The DNA's letters: not shown here | Assembly (NCBI GenBank): GCA_943788165.1 | Contig: CALSPF010000002.1 | Coordinates: 1 to 64,000, forward strand | Length of the DNA stretch: 64,000 nt | Reading direction: 5' to 3' | Source: an uncultured Flavobacteriaceae bacterium | GTDB taxonomy: Bacteria > Bacteroidota > Bacteroidia > Flavobacteriales > Flavobacteriaceae | Below: more model-generated notes on this DNA | What the model saw: only the letters and a program-made list of their open reading frames with translations | What the model was told of the DNA's origin: nothing | Database searches by the model: none | Numbering within the stretch: position 1 is the first letter of the stretch

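Noticed and set aside
28420-64000. Several separate genes instead of one giant gene
   Set aside because: The minus-strand frame has no stop from 28420 to the window edge, and the bases beyond 63360 also translate into the same repeat pattern. An apparent start at 63360 is an internal TTG leucine codon.

Overview
The window looks like chromosomal DNA of a marine-type member of the Bacteroidota, most likely Flavobacteriia. The evidence is gene content: a mutY-ssb-gldE-gldD cluster, a Bacteroidota-type HU protein followed by a 29-residue basic protein and RNase G, an atpD-atpC pair standing alone, a PorP/SprF-like protein, and a giant surface protein ending in a type B sorting domain of the type IX secretion system (T9SS). 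Several genes have a TAnnTTTG element upstream, the -7 box known for this phylum.

Layout. From 1 to about 1.75 kb three genes are recognisable only across many frameshifts: a 3-hydroxyacyl-CoA dehydrogenase, a DoxX-like membrane protein and an ArsC/LMW-phosphatase-like protein. An intact thioesterase lies among them. Frame breaks this dense between well-conserved segments suggest uncorrected sequence at a contig end more than real decay. From 1.77 to 2.92 kb there are small unknown genes and an orphan fragment of a T9SS type B sorting domain. From 2.95 to 22.5 kb there is ordinary housekeeping: a thiolase and a BASS transporter, a catalytic/non-catalytic M16 peptidase pair, an EamA transporter, a metal-binding lipoprotein, the gliding/repair operon, HU and RNase G, recX, a TonB-dependent receptor, atpDC, an acyltransferase, a YpdA-like reductase and a DinB protein.

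From 22.5 kb to the right edge everything is on the minus strand, reads as more AT-rich, and is devoted to one surface system. A single open frame runs from beyond the right edge to 28420: 11,859 residues are in the window and the N-terminus is missing. It is followed, with an 8-nt overlap, by a PorP/SprF-like gene and, 3 nt later, by a SPOR-TPR-PD40-OmpA gene. Downstream lies a membrane TPR-LuxR regulator. By analogy with SprB/SprF of gliding Flavobacterium, the giant protein is probably an outer-membrane adhesin exported by T9SS with its own PorP-type partner.

The giant protein is the remarkable part. It contains about 73 copies of a unit of about 143 residues (429 bp; DUF11/DUF7507-like), each ending in an Asp-rich, probably calcium-binding linker. 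Units 21-57 form an 11-unit higher-order repeat of about 4.7 kb, present in three near-identical full copies plus a partial fourth, with mosaic swaps that suggest recombination or gene conversion. Nearer the N-terminus, single units carry other domains in what appears to be the same loop: three related jelly-roll-like binding domains, a C-type-lectin-like domain whose two halves appear in reversed order, and a cupredoxin-like domain with a full type-1 copper ligand set. A separate jelly-roll-like domain is flanked by thrombospondin-type-3-like calcium repeats.

All calls come from reading the sequence. No database search, structure prediction or composition calculation was run. Unit boundaries and domain edges inside the giant gene are approximate, to within about 10-20 bases.
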